From NCBI RefSeq assembly GCF_004745865.1, contig NZ_SRKZ01000005.1, forward strand, positions 310,001 to 374,000: 64,000 nucleotides of DNA, in the 5' to 3' direction. This stretch comes from Hymenobacter wooponensis. GTDB taxonomy: Bacteria; Bacteroidota; Bacteroidia; Cytophagales; Hymenobacteraceae. Below, piece by piece: positions 18,566 through 27,024 of this stretch; position 1 is the first letter of the stretch; every line of letters begins with the position of its first letter. Both the position numbers and the translations under genes were made by a program. The notes below the pieces were generated by a model, which did no database searches, was not told the DNA's origin, and worked only from the letters and a program-made list of their open reading frames with translations.

Positions 18566-19411
18566 CTATTTCAACACCACATTCACCATCACTGGGAAGT
18601 GGTCAGAGGGATAGAGTCCACGCATGGAATCAGTGAGTACGGCGTAATCCAGCACGTCGAATTGCTTGCTCACAAATACATAATCAATGCGGTCTTGCAG
18701 CGGAGCATCTAGCTTGAAGCCAATGAAGGTGCCTACCGGGCCGTAAGCGGGTTGCTTAGTAGTATGGTAGGAGTCTTGCAGGAGCGCCTGCATGGTCTTA
18801 ATCTGCTCGGTATCGGGGGTGGAGTTGAAATCGCCGACGCAGATAACTGGGGTATTTTTGGCAATTTCCTGCATCTTCTGCACCATTAGCTTGCCCGATT
18901 GGCGGCGGGCTTCCACGCCTTCGTGGTCGAAATGAACGCTGAAGAAGTAGAATTCCTGCTTTGTTTTCAGATCCTGGAATTTAGCCCAGGTGCAGATGCG
19001 GTTGCAGCAAGTGGCATCCCAGCCTTTGGAGGGCTTTTCGGGAGTTTGGCTGAGCCAGAAGTCGCCGGTTTGCAGCATTTTCAGACGGCTCTTCTTGTAG
19101 AAGATGGCTGAGTGCTCGCCAGCTTCTTTACCATCATCGCGGCCGTGGCCTACGAAAGTGTACTCCGGCAACTCCACTACATCGTTGAGCTGGCCACGGA
19201 ACCCCTCCTGGGTGCCAAACACATCGAAATTATGGTAGCGCACTAGGCTCTTCACCATTTCCTTGCGGTTCGGCCAAGCATTCACACCGTCGCTGGCCAC
19301 GTTGAGGCGCAGGTTATAAGTGGCCACCCGCAGGGGTTGGGGTGCTTTTTGGCCTAGTGCTACCTGGGTAATCAATAGGCAATTCAACAGGCAGAAAAGG
19401 AGTATGCGCAT
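18566..19411 (-). CDS. Secreted endonuclease/exonuclease/phosphatase family protein
   Basis: A 281-residue protein with a signal peptide (MRILLFCLLNCLLITQVALG). The EEP fold is shown by RVATYNLRLNV (metal Asn), VFGTQEG (metal Glu), FSVHFDHEG (catalytic His), CVGDFNSTPDTE (Asp/Asn), and the terminal PSDHFPVMVNV (Asp-His). Family members cut phosphodiester or phosphate ester bonds in nucleic acids, inositol phosphates or sphingolipids. The secreted location argues against DNA repair and for scavenging or lipid substrates. Single gene, minus strand. Confidence 0.88.
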   Translation of the reverse strand: MRILLFCLLNCLLITQVALGQKAPQPLRVATYNLRLNVASDGVNAWPNRKEMVKSLVRYHNFDVFGTQEGFRGQLNDVVELPEYTFVGHGRDDGKEAGEHSAIFYKKSRLKMLQTGDFWLSQTPEKPSKGWDATCCNRICTWAKFQDLKTKQEFYFFSVHFDHEGVEARRQSGKLMVQKMQEIAKNTPVICVGDFNSTPDTEQIKTMQALLQDSYHTTKQPAYGPVGTFIGFKLDAPLQDRIDYVFVSKQFDVLDYAVLTDSMRGLYPSDHFPVMVNVVLK

Positions 19412-19447
19412 TGCGGATAGAATTAAGATAGTGAAGTGGCAAGCTAA

Positions 19448-20176
19448 CTACTGTGGTTTAGAGCTAGCTGGATACTCACCTACCAAAAACGTATGCTTGC
19501 CTTTCGCAGCAATTTTGCTGATAGTCTCCAAGTATTGATAAAACCGCAGGTTATCGTCGCCCTTCATTAGTTCAGCGGCGTTCTTGAGCGTTCTGGCCGT
19601 AGCAACAGCCGTACGGGCATTTTCCAGATCAGCTTTTGCCCGGATGCGGGCTTCGAGGTAACGAGCAAACAAGTCCTGAATGTTCTTGGGAAACGTCAGA
19701 TCACGAAGCTGGGCTTCTTCCAGCATTACGCCCAACTGTGCCAGTTGAGCAACCAGTTCGGGAGTAGTCAGGTCGTTTAGCTCAGCTCGGCGATCAGGCA
19801 GCTCCTCGCTGTCAAACGCAGCTATTTTGTTGCGGGCGGCTAGCTGCACCAGTTGGTAGATACGCTTCTCAGCCTCCTGCAGCAGCAAGCTGGCAGATAC
19901 GTTCAACTCAAACTGACTCAGAAACAAGGCACCATCTTGAATGCGGTACTGTACCACAAAAGAGAACCGCAGGGCTATACTGTCTTTCGTCAGCACCTCT
20001 TGATTAGTGACGGTGAGTAGACGACTGGTGGTTGGCAGTGTCAGTAAATTGGTACGATTGCGCCAGTCTAATAGCTCATAACGCCCAGGCGGCAGCGTAC
20101 GCTCTAGTACATTATCACGGAATAGAAAGCCTTGCTGATTCGGCTTTACTTGGTAGGTAGTTGTGAATAGACCCAT
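19448..20176 (-). CDS. SPFH/band 7 (prohibitin-like) protein
   Basis: The ATG at 20176 gives a 242-residue protein, preferred to an upstream start at 20224. It starts directly with the SPFH domain (YQVKPNQQGFLFRDNVLERTLPPGRYELLDW), followed by VLTKDSIALRFSFVVQYRI and a long helical segment (FARYLEARIRAKADLENARTAVATARTLKNAAEL) typical of stomatin/slipin oligomerization. No N-terminal membrane hairpin is seen, so it may be soluble or membrane-peripheral. No NfeD-like partner is adjacent. Role unknown; family members scaffold membrane complexes and proteases. Confidence 0.82.
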   Translation of the reverse strand: MGLFTTTYQVKPNQQGFLFRDNVLERTLPPGRYELLDWRNRTNLLTLPTTSRLLTVTNQEVLTKDSIALRFSFVVQYRIQDGALFLSQFELNVSASLLLQEAEKRIYQLVQLAARNKIAAFDSEELPDRRAELNDLTTPELVAQLAQLGVMLEEAQLRDLTFPKNIQDLFARYLEARIRAKADLENARTAVATARTLKNAAELMKGDDNLRFYQYLETISKIAAKGKHTFLVGEYPASSKPQ

Positions 20177-20373
20177 TGAATAGGAAGAAATAGCCCGCTG
20201 ATGGAAAAGGGAGAAACACCACATCGTAGGGAACCGGCCTTAAGCACTTCCTGAGAAGGCGGTATCCGGCCGACTACAAACCACAACACAGCTTTGGTCA
20301 CATTAGACCATGCTTCTCCCCCTTCACTCAGACAGCTGTTAAGGCCGATACCCTGAAAGGGGCATTGCTCCAC

Positions 20374-20463
20374 GCCACTGGAGGGAGTCGAACCCTCTGA
20401 CTAATCTGCGCCGCAATACCCCGCTCGTGCAGATTCGCCAAAAGTTGAACGGGTGGCGGTGGC
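20374..20463 (-). other. tRNA-like remnant (incomplete cloverleaf)
   Basis: Read on the minus strand, 20381-20397 forms a perfect T-arm (GAGGG, TTCGACT loop, CCCTC) with the universal GGTTCGACTCC box. CAGTGGC (20374-20380) could pair with GCCACCG (20457-20463), six of seven bases, as an acceptor stem. A 7-bp stem (20403-20409 with 20429-20435) stands where the anticodon stem would be, but its loop is 19 bases, and the D-arm-like stem overlaps the acceptor. It is not a working tRNA. It could be a decayed tRNA, an old insertion site, or chance. The rest of this 319-base gap holds nothing recognisable. Confidence 0.3.
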
Positions 20464-20495
20464 CGGCAAGATAAGAAATGCCACAGTAGCTGCTG

Positions 20496-21986
20496 CTACC
20501 CCAACAGCCCATCCGCCACTTTGCGGTCGTTGCTGAGGCGGGGCACCTTGTTTTGGCCGCCTAACTTGCCTAGGCTTTTCATGTAGCGCTGGAAGGCTCC
20601 GGTTGGCAGCGGGGTGAGTTGCAGGGGCGCGAGAATATTGCCGGCCAGGAGGTCATCGTAATACACGTTGCGGCGGCGTAGGCCAGTTTCGAGGGCGGCG
20701 GCGAAGGCGGCGGCATCGTGGGGTGGCCTAGCAAACTCAATGAGCCACTCGTGGCGAGAGGGCACGGCCGGGTCGTCGCTGACGCGGGGTGCCACCGTGA
20801 ATTCTACCACTTCTACCTCCGGGTGCTGCTGCATGGCTTCGCGCAGGGTTTGCTCCACTTCTTCACCAATAACATGCTCCCCAAAGGCTGATAGGAAATG
20901 TTTGATCCGGCCCGACACCACTACCCGGAACGGATACTTCTGGGTGAAGCGTACGGTGTCGCCGAGGCTGTAGCCCCAAAGGCCAGCATTGGAGTTGAGC
21001 ACCAGCGCGTATTGCTTGTCCAATTCTACTTCGGCCAGGGTCAGGCGGGGTGGGCTGGGCTCGAAGAACCGCTCGGCCGGTATGAACTCAAAGTAGATGC
21101 CTGCATCTAGTAAGAGTAGCATGCCGGGGTTGCTAGGCTCATCCTGGAAAGCCAAGAACCCTTCAGAAGCCGGGAACAGCTCGATGCTGTCGACTGGCCT
21201 ACCGATGGTATCAAAGAGCTTTTTGCGGTAAGGCTCAAAGTTGACGCCCCCATACACGAATAGATCAAACTGCGGAAACACCTCCCCCACTGGCCTACCG
21301 GTGCGCGCCACAATTCGGTCGAAGTACATCTGTACCCAGGGCGGAATCCCGGAAATCAGGCTCATCGGCTGGGGCAGCGTTTCCTCCACAATGCGGTCGA
21401 GCTTGGTTTCCCAGTCTTCGATGATGTTGATCTGGTAGCTGGGCATCTGGTTGCGGCGCAGGTAGCCGGGAACGTGATGATTCACAATGCCCGAGAGCCG
21501 GCCGGTATGGATGCCGCCCACCATTTCCAGCTCCGGTGAGCCCGATAGAAACATCAGCTTGCCATCCAGGAAACGGCTTTTGCCAGTTCTGTGCACGTAA
21601 TGGAGCAGAGCATCACGCGCGCCGTTGATGTGGTTGGGGATGCTGTCTTTGGTAAGCGGAATGTACTTAGCGCCGCTGGTGGTGCCGCTGGTTTTGGCCA
21701 GATAGAGTGGCTTACCGGGCCAGAGCACATTGGCCTCTCCGGCTTTCACGCGGTTGAAGTAGGGACTCAGGGCCTCGTAGTCGCGCACGGGCACCCGGGC
21801 AGCCAAATCTTGAGCAGTGCGGGCGCCGGCTAGGTTATGGTCATGGCCGAAGGCGGTGCGGGCACCCTGAGCTAAAAGGCCTTTCAATACCTTTTGTTGC
21901 GTACCAATGGGGTCTTGTTGCCACTGGGCATATTGACGGGCAACGTAGGCGGCTACCGGGCGGCTTAAAGCAGATTTCAGGCCCAT
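20496..21986 (-). CDS. GH3 family acyl-adenylate (amide synthetase-like) protein
   Basis: The ATG at 21986 gives 496 residues, preferred to 22043. The ATP-binding loop is YLAKTSGTTSGAKYIPLT near residue 100. Downstream are FPQFDLFVYGGVNFEPY, LFPASEGFLAFQ and ALVLNSNAGLWGYSLGDTVRF. The C-terminal small domain contains HVIGEEVEQTL. These match GH3 proteins, which in plants join amino acids to auxin or jasmonate through an adenylate; bacterial members are widespread in Bacteroidota with unknown substrate. Single gene; upstream it is divergent from osmC. Confidence 0.88.
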   Translation of the reverse strand: MGLKSALSRPVAAYVARQYAQWQQDPIGTQQKVLKGLLAQGARTAFGHDHNLAGARTAQDLAARVPVRDYEALSPYFNRVKAGEANVLWPGKPLYLAKTSGTTSGAKYIPLTKDSIPNHINGARDALLHYVHRTGKSRFLDGKLMFLSGSPELEMVGGIHTGRLSGIVNHHVPGYLRRNQMPSYQINIIEDWETKLDRIVEETLPQPMSLISGIPPWVQMYFDRIVARTGRPVGEVFPQFDLFVYGGVNFEPYRKKLFDTIGRPVDSIELFPASEGFLAFQDEPSNPGMLLLLDAGIYFEFIPAERFFEPSPPRLTLAEVELDKQYALVLNSNAGLWGYSLGDTVRFTQKYPFRVVVSGRIKHFLSAFGEHVIGEEVEQTLREAMQQHPEVEVVEFTVAPRVSDDPAVPSRHEWLIEFARPPHDAAAFAAALETGLRRRNVYYDDLLAGNILAPLQLTPLPTGAFQRYMKSLGKLGGQNKVPRLSNDRKVADGLLG

Positions 21987-22172
21987 GGCAAGAGGGAAGA
22001 TGTGAAGTTGCGAAGTTGTGAAGGTTTTAGGACACAGCTTCACTTTGTGTTACCCGAAGGTATACTTCGTTAAACGTTCTGTTGGCCGGAGAATAGCTTG
22101 CGGAAGCTCATCTTTTTACCCACGCCACCCGTAACAACCGCACAACCTCACCTTTCACAACTACTCTTCATC

Positions 22173-22601
22173 ATGATTAACCAACGTGGCAATGCCGTAT
22201 GGAACGGCGACATCAAAGGCAGCGGCGAAATTTCTACGCAAAGCGGCACCGTAAAAGCGCCGTACTCAGTAGGTGCTCGTTTCGAAGGCCAGAAGGGCAC
22301 GAACCCCGAGGAATTGATTGGTGCGGCCCACGCTGGCTGCTATACCATGTTCCTGACCGGACAGCTCACTAAGGCCGGCGCGCAGGTAAAGCAAATCCGG
22401 ACTGAATCGAAAGTGACGCTGGATACGTCGGGCGAAGTGCCCAAAGTGGTGAAGATTGTGTTGACTACCGAAGGCGAAGTAGAAGGCATTACGCAAGAGG
22501 AATTTCAAAAGCAGGCAGAGAATGCCAAGCTGCATTGCCCCATATCGCAGCTGCTGAGCGCTGTGCCTGAAATGGAGTTGGCTTCGGCTACGTTGAAGTA
22601 A
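22173..22601 (+). CDS. OsmC family thiol peroxidase
   Basis: The ATG at 22173 gives 142 residues, the usual OsmC length; an upstream TTG would only add an unlikely extension. The two redox cysteines are present: AAHAGCYTMFL and KLHCPISQLL. Early residues ARFEGQKGTNPEELIG are also typical. OsmC proteins reduce organic hydroperoxides in the cytoplasm. Its promoter region is shared with the divergent GH3 gene. Confidence 0.93.
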   Translation: MINQRGNAVWNGDIKGSGEISTQSGTVKAPYSVGARFEGQKGTNPEELIGAAHAGCYTMFLTGQLTKAGAQVKQIRTESKVTLDTSGEVPKVVKIVLTTEGEVEGITQEEFQKQAENAKLHCPISQLLSAVPEMELASATLK

Positions 22602-22746
22602 CCCGCCCCGGACAGCCGCAGAAGCAAGACCAGCAATAATTTACAATCTGAAACTGCTGGCTCTGCGTACGTAGTGGTATCTGGGCTTCTTCGGTTCAGC
22701 AACTATTCGCTTATTTTGCGAGCTCAAGCGACCCTACCGCGCCCTT

Positions 22747-23235
22747 ATGCCTCCAGCTTCTACTCGAATTCGTCTCCAGCCCGCCAACAACTCCCGGATA
22801 CCGTTCTGGGGGCAACTGTTTATTGGCTTTCTCTGGATTGCGTACACGCTGTCTTTGATTCTCACCGACAGTGGCCTAAACGACCTGCATTTCTTGCACT
22901 ATGTATTTTTGGCGTTCAGCTTAATCTACGTAGGCTACGTGCTGGTGCACAACGCCCCCGTATTTGGTACCCAGAGCTACCTGGAGTTTACGCCCGCCTA
23001 TATCGTGCATAAGGATGGGTTGTTTCGCCCGAAGCAGGCTTTCCCAGCTGAAAACATCTCTGCCCTGGAGCTGGTACCTCAGCAGCTACGCGTGCAGCTT
23101 ACAGAAGGCGGCACGTACGCGCTAAGTCTGCGCCAAGTAAAAGGCACCAAGCGCAAGCGGGCCCTGCGCGACCAAATCCGCAGCTTCGCCAGCAAACACA
23201 ATATTCCGCTCCGCGACACGCAAGCACCCGCTTAA
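22747..23235 (+). CDS. Small membrane protein with two membrane segments and a PH-like tail
   Basis: A 162-residue protein I do not recognise. Two membrane segments lie at about residues 23-41 (FWGQLFIGFLWIAYTLSLIL) and 47-67 (FLHYVFLAFSLIYVGYVLV). The soluble C-terminal part (LEFTPAYIVHKDGLFRPKQ, ISALELVPQQLRVQL, YALSLRQVKG) has the strand pattern of a bacterial PH-like domain. The 31076 gene has the same plan. Convergent with dnaA. Confidence 0.7.
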   Translation: MPPASTRIRLQPANNSRIPFWGQLFIGFLWIAYTLSLILTDSGLNDLHFLHYVFLAFSLIYVGYVLVHNAPVFGTQSYLEFTPAYIVHKDGLFRPKQAFPAENISALELVPQQLRVQLTEGGTYALSLRQVKGTKRKRALRDQIRSFASKHNIPLRDTQAPA

Positions 23236-23264
23236 GTGGCCTAGGCCAGTCTGGCAACACAACA

Positions 23265-23298
23265 AGAAAGCCCGCTTCTGTTCAGGAGCGGGCTTTCT
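23265..23298. terminator. Bidirectional terminator between the membrane protein gene and dnaA
   Basis: A perfect 12-bp stem (23265-23276 with 23287-23298), loop of 10, with an A-rich left flank and a T-rich right flank. It is preceded by the palindrome TGGCCTAGGCCA at 23237-23248. Confidence 0.85.
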
Positions 23299-23329
23299 GT
23301 TTGTCATTCGGAATGACAGGTGTGTTCAG

Positions 23330-24823
23330 CTATTTGCCGGCGAACTTCTTCCGGAGCTCTTGAATAGTTGAGCGGAAGCTTTTGTCAGAGTCTATCAAGT
23401 CAGAAACCGTCTGCACGGAGTGGATGACGGTGCTGTGGTCACGGCCCCCAAAGTGGTGCCCGATGCTTTTCAAGGAATGGCTCGTGTGCTCCTTGGCGAA
23501 GTACATAGCTACCTGACGCGCTGTTACAACTTCCTTCTTGCGGGTTTTAGCCTTAAGCAGTTCTACTGGCACGCTGAAGTATTCGGCGCAGGTCTTCTGA
23601 ATGAAATCCAGGTTCACCTCGGCTTCTACTTCCTCAATGATATGCCGGAGCGCTTGCTTGGCCATTTCCAGGTCAATCTCGCGGCGGTTAAGACTACTCT
23701 GGGCTACCAGCGAAATCAACACGCCTTCTAGCTCCCGCACGTTGGTATTCACGGAGTGGGCCAGGTATTCCACTACCTGCGGCGGGATGTCGATGCCATC
23801 CTGCTGCATTTTGTTCTGGATGATGGCCATGCGCGTCTCGAAGTCGGGGCTTTGCAAGTCGGCGGTGAGACCCCACTTAAAGCGCGACAACAGCCGGTCT
23901 TCCAGGCCTACCAGGTCACGGGGGGGCCTATCGGAGGTCATCACAATCTGCTTACCAGCCTGGTGAAGGTGGTTGAAGATGTGGAAGAACATCTCCTGGG
24001 TCTTGTCCTTACCCGACAGGAACTGTACATCGTCCAGAATCAGGATATCTACCAGCAGGTAGAAGTTGGCGAAGTCCTGCACCGCGTTGGAGCGCAGGCT
24101 TTCGATGAACTGGTTCGTGAACTTCTCCGCCGACACGTAGAGCACAAACTTATCGGTGTTCGTGGCCTTGATGTGGTTGCCGATGGCCTGCACCAGGTGT
24201 GTCTTGCCCAACCCTACCCCGCCGTAAATCATCAGTGGGTTGAACGAAGTGGTGCCGGGCTTGTTAGCAACGGCCAGCCCTGCTGAGCGCGACAGGCGGT
24301 TACAGTCCCCCTCGATGTAATTCTCGAAGGTGTAGCTGTGATTGAGCTGGGAGTTGAGGTAGTTCCGGTCGATGGCCTTGCTGGCCTCAAACGGGTTGCG
24401 CAATGTAGCGGGCTGGGCCGGTTGCGCCGCTGCCGCTGCCACATTGCGCGCCGACGAGGACATGGGACCAGTGGCCAAGGCAGCCGCGGGCGTTGCTACC
24501 GGCGCCGGACCGGCCGCCTTGTGCGAGGTGGGCAGGTTGAGCGTGCGCGGCTTGGTTTGGGCGTTGCCCTGGTCAACTACGATAGAGTATTCCAGCCGAC
24601 CTTCGGGGCCTAGCTCCTGGTAGATGGCCTTCTTGAGTACCTCCACATAGTGCTCCTCCAGCCACTCATAAAAAAACTGGCTGGGGACCTGAATGATTAA
24701 AACATTATTGTGGAGCTGTACCGGGACGATGGGTTGGAACCACGTCTTGAAGCTCTGCTCACCAATGTTTGCCTTGATGACGCGAAGACAGTTGACCCAT
24801 ACGGTTCGGCAATCCTTCAGCAT
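23330..24823 (-). CDS. dnaA: Chromosomal replication initiator DnaA
   Basis: The ATG at 24823 is preferred to a TTG one codon earlier; 497 residues. Domain I has VWVNCLRVIKANIGEQSFKTWFQPI. A proline/alanine-rich linker spans about 95-150. The AAA+ domain has Walker A GGVGLGKTHL and Walker B ILILDDVQFLSGK. The domain IV DNA-binding helix carries GGRDHSTVIHSV. DnaA opens oriC and also acts as a transcription regulator. No dnaN or rpmH is adjacent, so this is probably not the canonical dnaA-oriC neighbourhood. TGTGGAAAA at 24920-24928 is one mismatch from the core DnaA box and might serve self-regulation. Confidence 0.97.
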   Translation of the reverse strand: MLKDCRTVWVNCLRVIKANIGEQSFKTWFQPIVPVQLHNNVLIIQVPSQFFYEWLEEHYVEVLKKAIYQELGPEGRLEYSIVVDQGNAQTKPRTLNLPTSHKAAGPAPVATPAAALATGPMSSSARNVAAAAAQPAQPATLRNPFEASKAIDRNYLNSQLNHSYTFENYIEGDCNRLSRSAGLAVANKPGTTSFNPLMIYGGVGLGKTHLVQAIGNHIKATNTDKFVLYVSAEKFTNQFIESLRSNAVQDFANFYLLVDILILDDVQFLSGKDKTQEMFFHIFNHLHQAGKQIVMTSDRPPRDLVGLEDRLLSRFKWGLTADLQSPDFETRMAIIQNKMQQDGIDIPPQVVEYLAHSVNTNVRELEGVLISLVAQSSLNRREIDLEMAKQALRHIIEEVEAEVNLDFIQKTCAEYFSVPVELLKAKTRKKEVVTARQVAMYFAKEHTSHSLKSIGHHFGGRDHSTVIHSVQTVSDLIDSDKSFRSTIQELRKKFAGK

Positions 24824-24965
24824 CAATTAAATAGGGCAGCAGCAACAGGTGCAAGGTGAGGAGAATAGGAAACTACGGTACGCCAAAAAAAGGCCCGTTT
24901 TTTCAAGAGGGAGACAAAAATGTGGAAAAGTCAGGAGACAAAAAAACGCTCCTACCTCTTGCTTT

Positions 24966-25892
24966 TTACGCCTCTCGCACAGGCACGACCGAGGCAGCCG
25001 CTACAGCTGGTCGGCGCGAGCCCCGCTCGAAAGAATAATCCAAACGGCCGAGGTTAATCCCCGACCAGCCCACCTGGTTGATCAAGGTCTGGTGGCCGTT
25101 GGTGCTAGCTACAACGTCAGGCTTATCGAGGAAAGTATGGGTGTGCCCGCCCAAAATCAGGTCGATGCCGGGTGCGCCAGCAGCCAGCTTGAAGTCATCT
25201 ACCTTGGGGCCTTGGTACTTGTAGCCCAGGTGCGAGAGGCAAATTACCATATCGCACTTCTCGGGGCCGCGGAGCTGCTTCACCATCTCATTGGCCACCG
25301 TGATGGGGTCGAGGTATTTGGTGGCGCCGAAGTTCTTATCAGCTACCAAGCCTGCCAACTCAATACCCAGCCCAAACACACCCACGCGGATTCCCTGCTT
25401 GTCAAACACCTTATAGGGCTTGAACCGGCCAGCTAGGGGCGTGGCCGAAAAGTCGTAGTTGGCAATCAGGAAGGGGAAGTTGGCATTGGGCAGCTGCTTC
25501 TGCAGTCCCTCCAGGCCATTGTCGAAGTCGTGGTTGCCGAGGGTGCTGGCGTCGTACTTCATCTGCGACATAAGCTTGTACTCCAGCTCGCCCATGAAGA
25601 AGTTGAAGTAGGGCGTGCCCTGCCAGATGTCGCCGGAATCAAGCAGCAGCACGTTGGACTCCTCTTTGCGCACTTGCTCAATCAGCGTAGCCCGGCGGGC
25701 CATGCCACCCATGCCCGCCCACTGAGCCGCATTATCAGGAAAGGGCTCAATGCGGGAGTGCATGTCGTTGGTGTGCAGAATAGTGAGGCGAGTGGCCTTC
25801 TTGTCGGCCGCTGCGGCGGGCAGGCTTACCCCTAACAAGGCTACGCTGGCGGCTCCTAGGCCAGTATGTTTCAGAAATTCGCGACGATCCAC
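24966..25892 (-). CDS. Metallophosphatase (5'-nucleotidase N-terminal domain), Tat-type signal
   Basis: A 308-residue protein starting at GTG (25892). The N-terminus DRREFLKHTGLGAASVALLG is a twin-arginine-like signal. Metal-binding motifs of the 5'-nucleotidase/UshA phosphoesterase fold are all present: LHTNDMHSR, LLDSGDIWQG, STLGNHDFDNG, CLSHLGYK and LGGHTHTF. The protein stops before the usual C-terminal nucleotide-specificity domain, which is encoded separately by the next gene upstream (25969). It probably dephosphorylates exported nucleotides in the periplasm. Confidence 0.9.
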   Translation of the reverse strand: MDRREFLKHTGLGAASVALLGVSLPAAAADKKATRLTILHTNDMHSRIEPFPDNAAQWAGMGGMARRATLIEQVRKEESNVLLLDSGDIWQGTPYFNFFMGELEYKLMSQMKYDASTLGNHDFDNGLEGLQKQLPNANFPFLIANYDFSATPLAGRFKPYKVFDKQGIRVGVFGLGIELAGLVADKNFGATKYLDPITVANEMVKQLRGPEKCDMVICLSHLGYKYQGPKVDDFKLAAGAPGIDLILGGHTHTFLDKPDVVASTNGHQTLINQVGWSGINLGRLDYSFERGSRRPAVAAASVVPVREA

Positions 25893-25968
25893 GGGATTGA
25901 TTTCTTGAGATGCTGATTTGCTGGCGAGTAGCTAACAGGCTGCACTAGCCTTTCGCTCCTACCTGCTC

Positions 25969-26724
25969 TTATTTTACGCGGCCTTCCAGTCTGGCCTCAA
26001 TGGGCTTGCCTTGCTTGGTTTGCTCCCGGATGGCATCAATAAACGCGCTGCGCAGCAAGACGTTAGTGTGCCGGAACTTGATCGGCTTGAAAAACACCAT
26101 GTTGTCGCCGCCGCTAGCCAGATAGTCGGAAATGGCAATAGTATAGGTGCGCGCAGGGTCAATGGGCTGCCCGTTGATGCGGACGTTCTCCGGCTTGCCC
26201 TCTGGCGACACCGTATAGAATGCGCCCGAAACCGGCATTTTAGCCTTGGCGGCGTAGTCGAACAACTGCTGCACCACAGTGCCAGGGGCGTCGAGAACCA
26301 CTAGCTCGTTCTCGAAGGGCATCAGCTCAAAGATGGAGCCCACCGTAACGGAGCCGGCCGGAATGGGCGCCCGTAGGCCACCATTCGACATCACACCCAA
26401 ATCTACCGGCTGACCAATTTCCTTGCTAGCCCGCATCCGCTGAATATCGGACGTGAAGTTGGAGAGCGGCGACTCCCCATTGTTCTTCGTGATGGCCACG
26501 GGGGCGGTGCCTATCACCTCGGTCATCTGCGACGTTACGCGCTGGCGGTAGGGCGCAATAGTGGCGGCGGCGGTAGGGTCGTCGGGGATGGATTTGCCGA
26601 CGGGCAGGCCCGTAACGGGCGCCAGCTGCGCCTTAGGCTGGTAGGCAGCACGCTGGCAAGCGGGGGCCAGCGCTACGGCCGTTAGCAGGCCCAGGGCCGC
26701 TACGCGAGAACGAAGGAAGTGCAT
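25969..26724 (-). CDS. 5'-nucleotidase C-terminal domain lipoprotein
   Basis: The ATG at 26724 gives a 251-residue lipoprotein (lipobox ALAPAC), preferred to the frame's upstream start at 26832. A minus-7 element at 26755-26762 fits this start. The body matches the 5'-nucleotidase C-terminal domain: GESPLSNFTSDIQR, GGLRAPIPAGSVTVGSIFELMPFEN, DPARTYTIAISDYLASGGDNM. This domain normally follows a metallophosphatase domain in a single protein and binds the nucleoside. Here the catalytic half is the next gene downstream, 77 bases away, so the two very likely form one enzyme from two chains. Confidence 0.87.
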   Translation of the reverse strand: MHFLRSRVAALGLLTAVALAPACQRAAYQPKAQLAPVTGLPVGKSIPDDPTAAATIAPYRQRVTSQMTEVIGTAPVAITKNNGESPLSNFTSDIQRMRASKEIGQPVDLGVMSNGGLRAPIPAGSVTVGSIFELMPFENELVVLDAPGTVVQQLFDYAAKAKMPVSGAFYTVSPEGKPENVRINGQPIDPARTYTIAISDYLASGGDNMVFFKPIKFRHTNVLLRSAFIDAIREQTKQGKPIEARLEGRVK

Positions 26725-26754
26725 CAGGTCTGAGAGGAAATAGAATGCGGACCG

Positions 26755-26762
26755 CAAAGATA
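26755..26762 (-). promoter_or_regulatory. Minus-7 element for the split nucleotidase genes
   Basis: Read leftwards this is TATCTTTG, an exact TAnnTTTG match, 31 bases before the ATG at 26724. It supports the choice of that start. Confidence 0.5.
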
Positions 26763-27024
26763 CAGCAGATGGATGGGAGTTGCGCGCCCTAGGCCACTCT
26801 CGCAAGTAAGAGGCTCCTAGAGCAGCCATCAACAGTTACTGGGTTGTGCTTAGCAAACAAGCAGCCGTATGCTACGGATCCATAAACTACAGTAATCAGT
26901 ATAACCCTCCGGCGCTTGCCACCACCCAGCGGAAGCCCTTGCCGTTCGTCGTCCGTTTATGGCCCCGAAACGGTATCTTTAGCCCGCTTTCCTTTGCCTG
27001 ATTTCCACCCCACCCCGCCAACTT

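Noticed and set aside
24827..24965. oriC next to dnaA
   Set aside because: Only one imperfect DnaA box (24920-24928) and no cluster or AT-rich unwinding element.
26833..27024. Cobalamin riboswitch before mutA
   Set aside because: The gap is short, and no B12-box-like conserved core could be found by eye.
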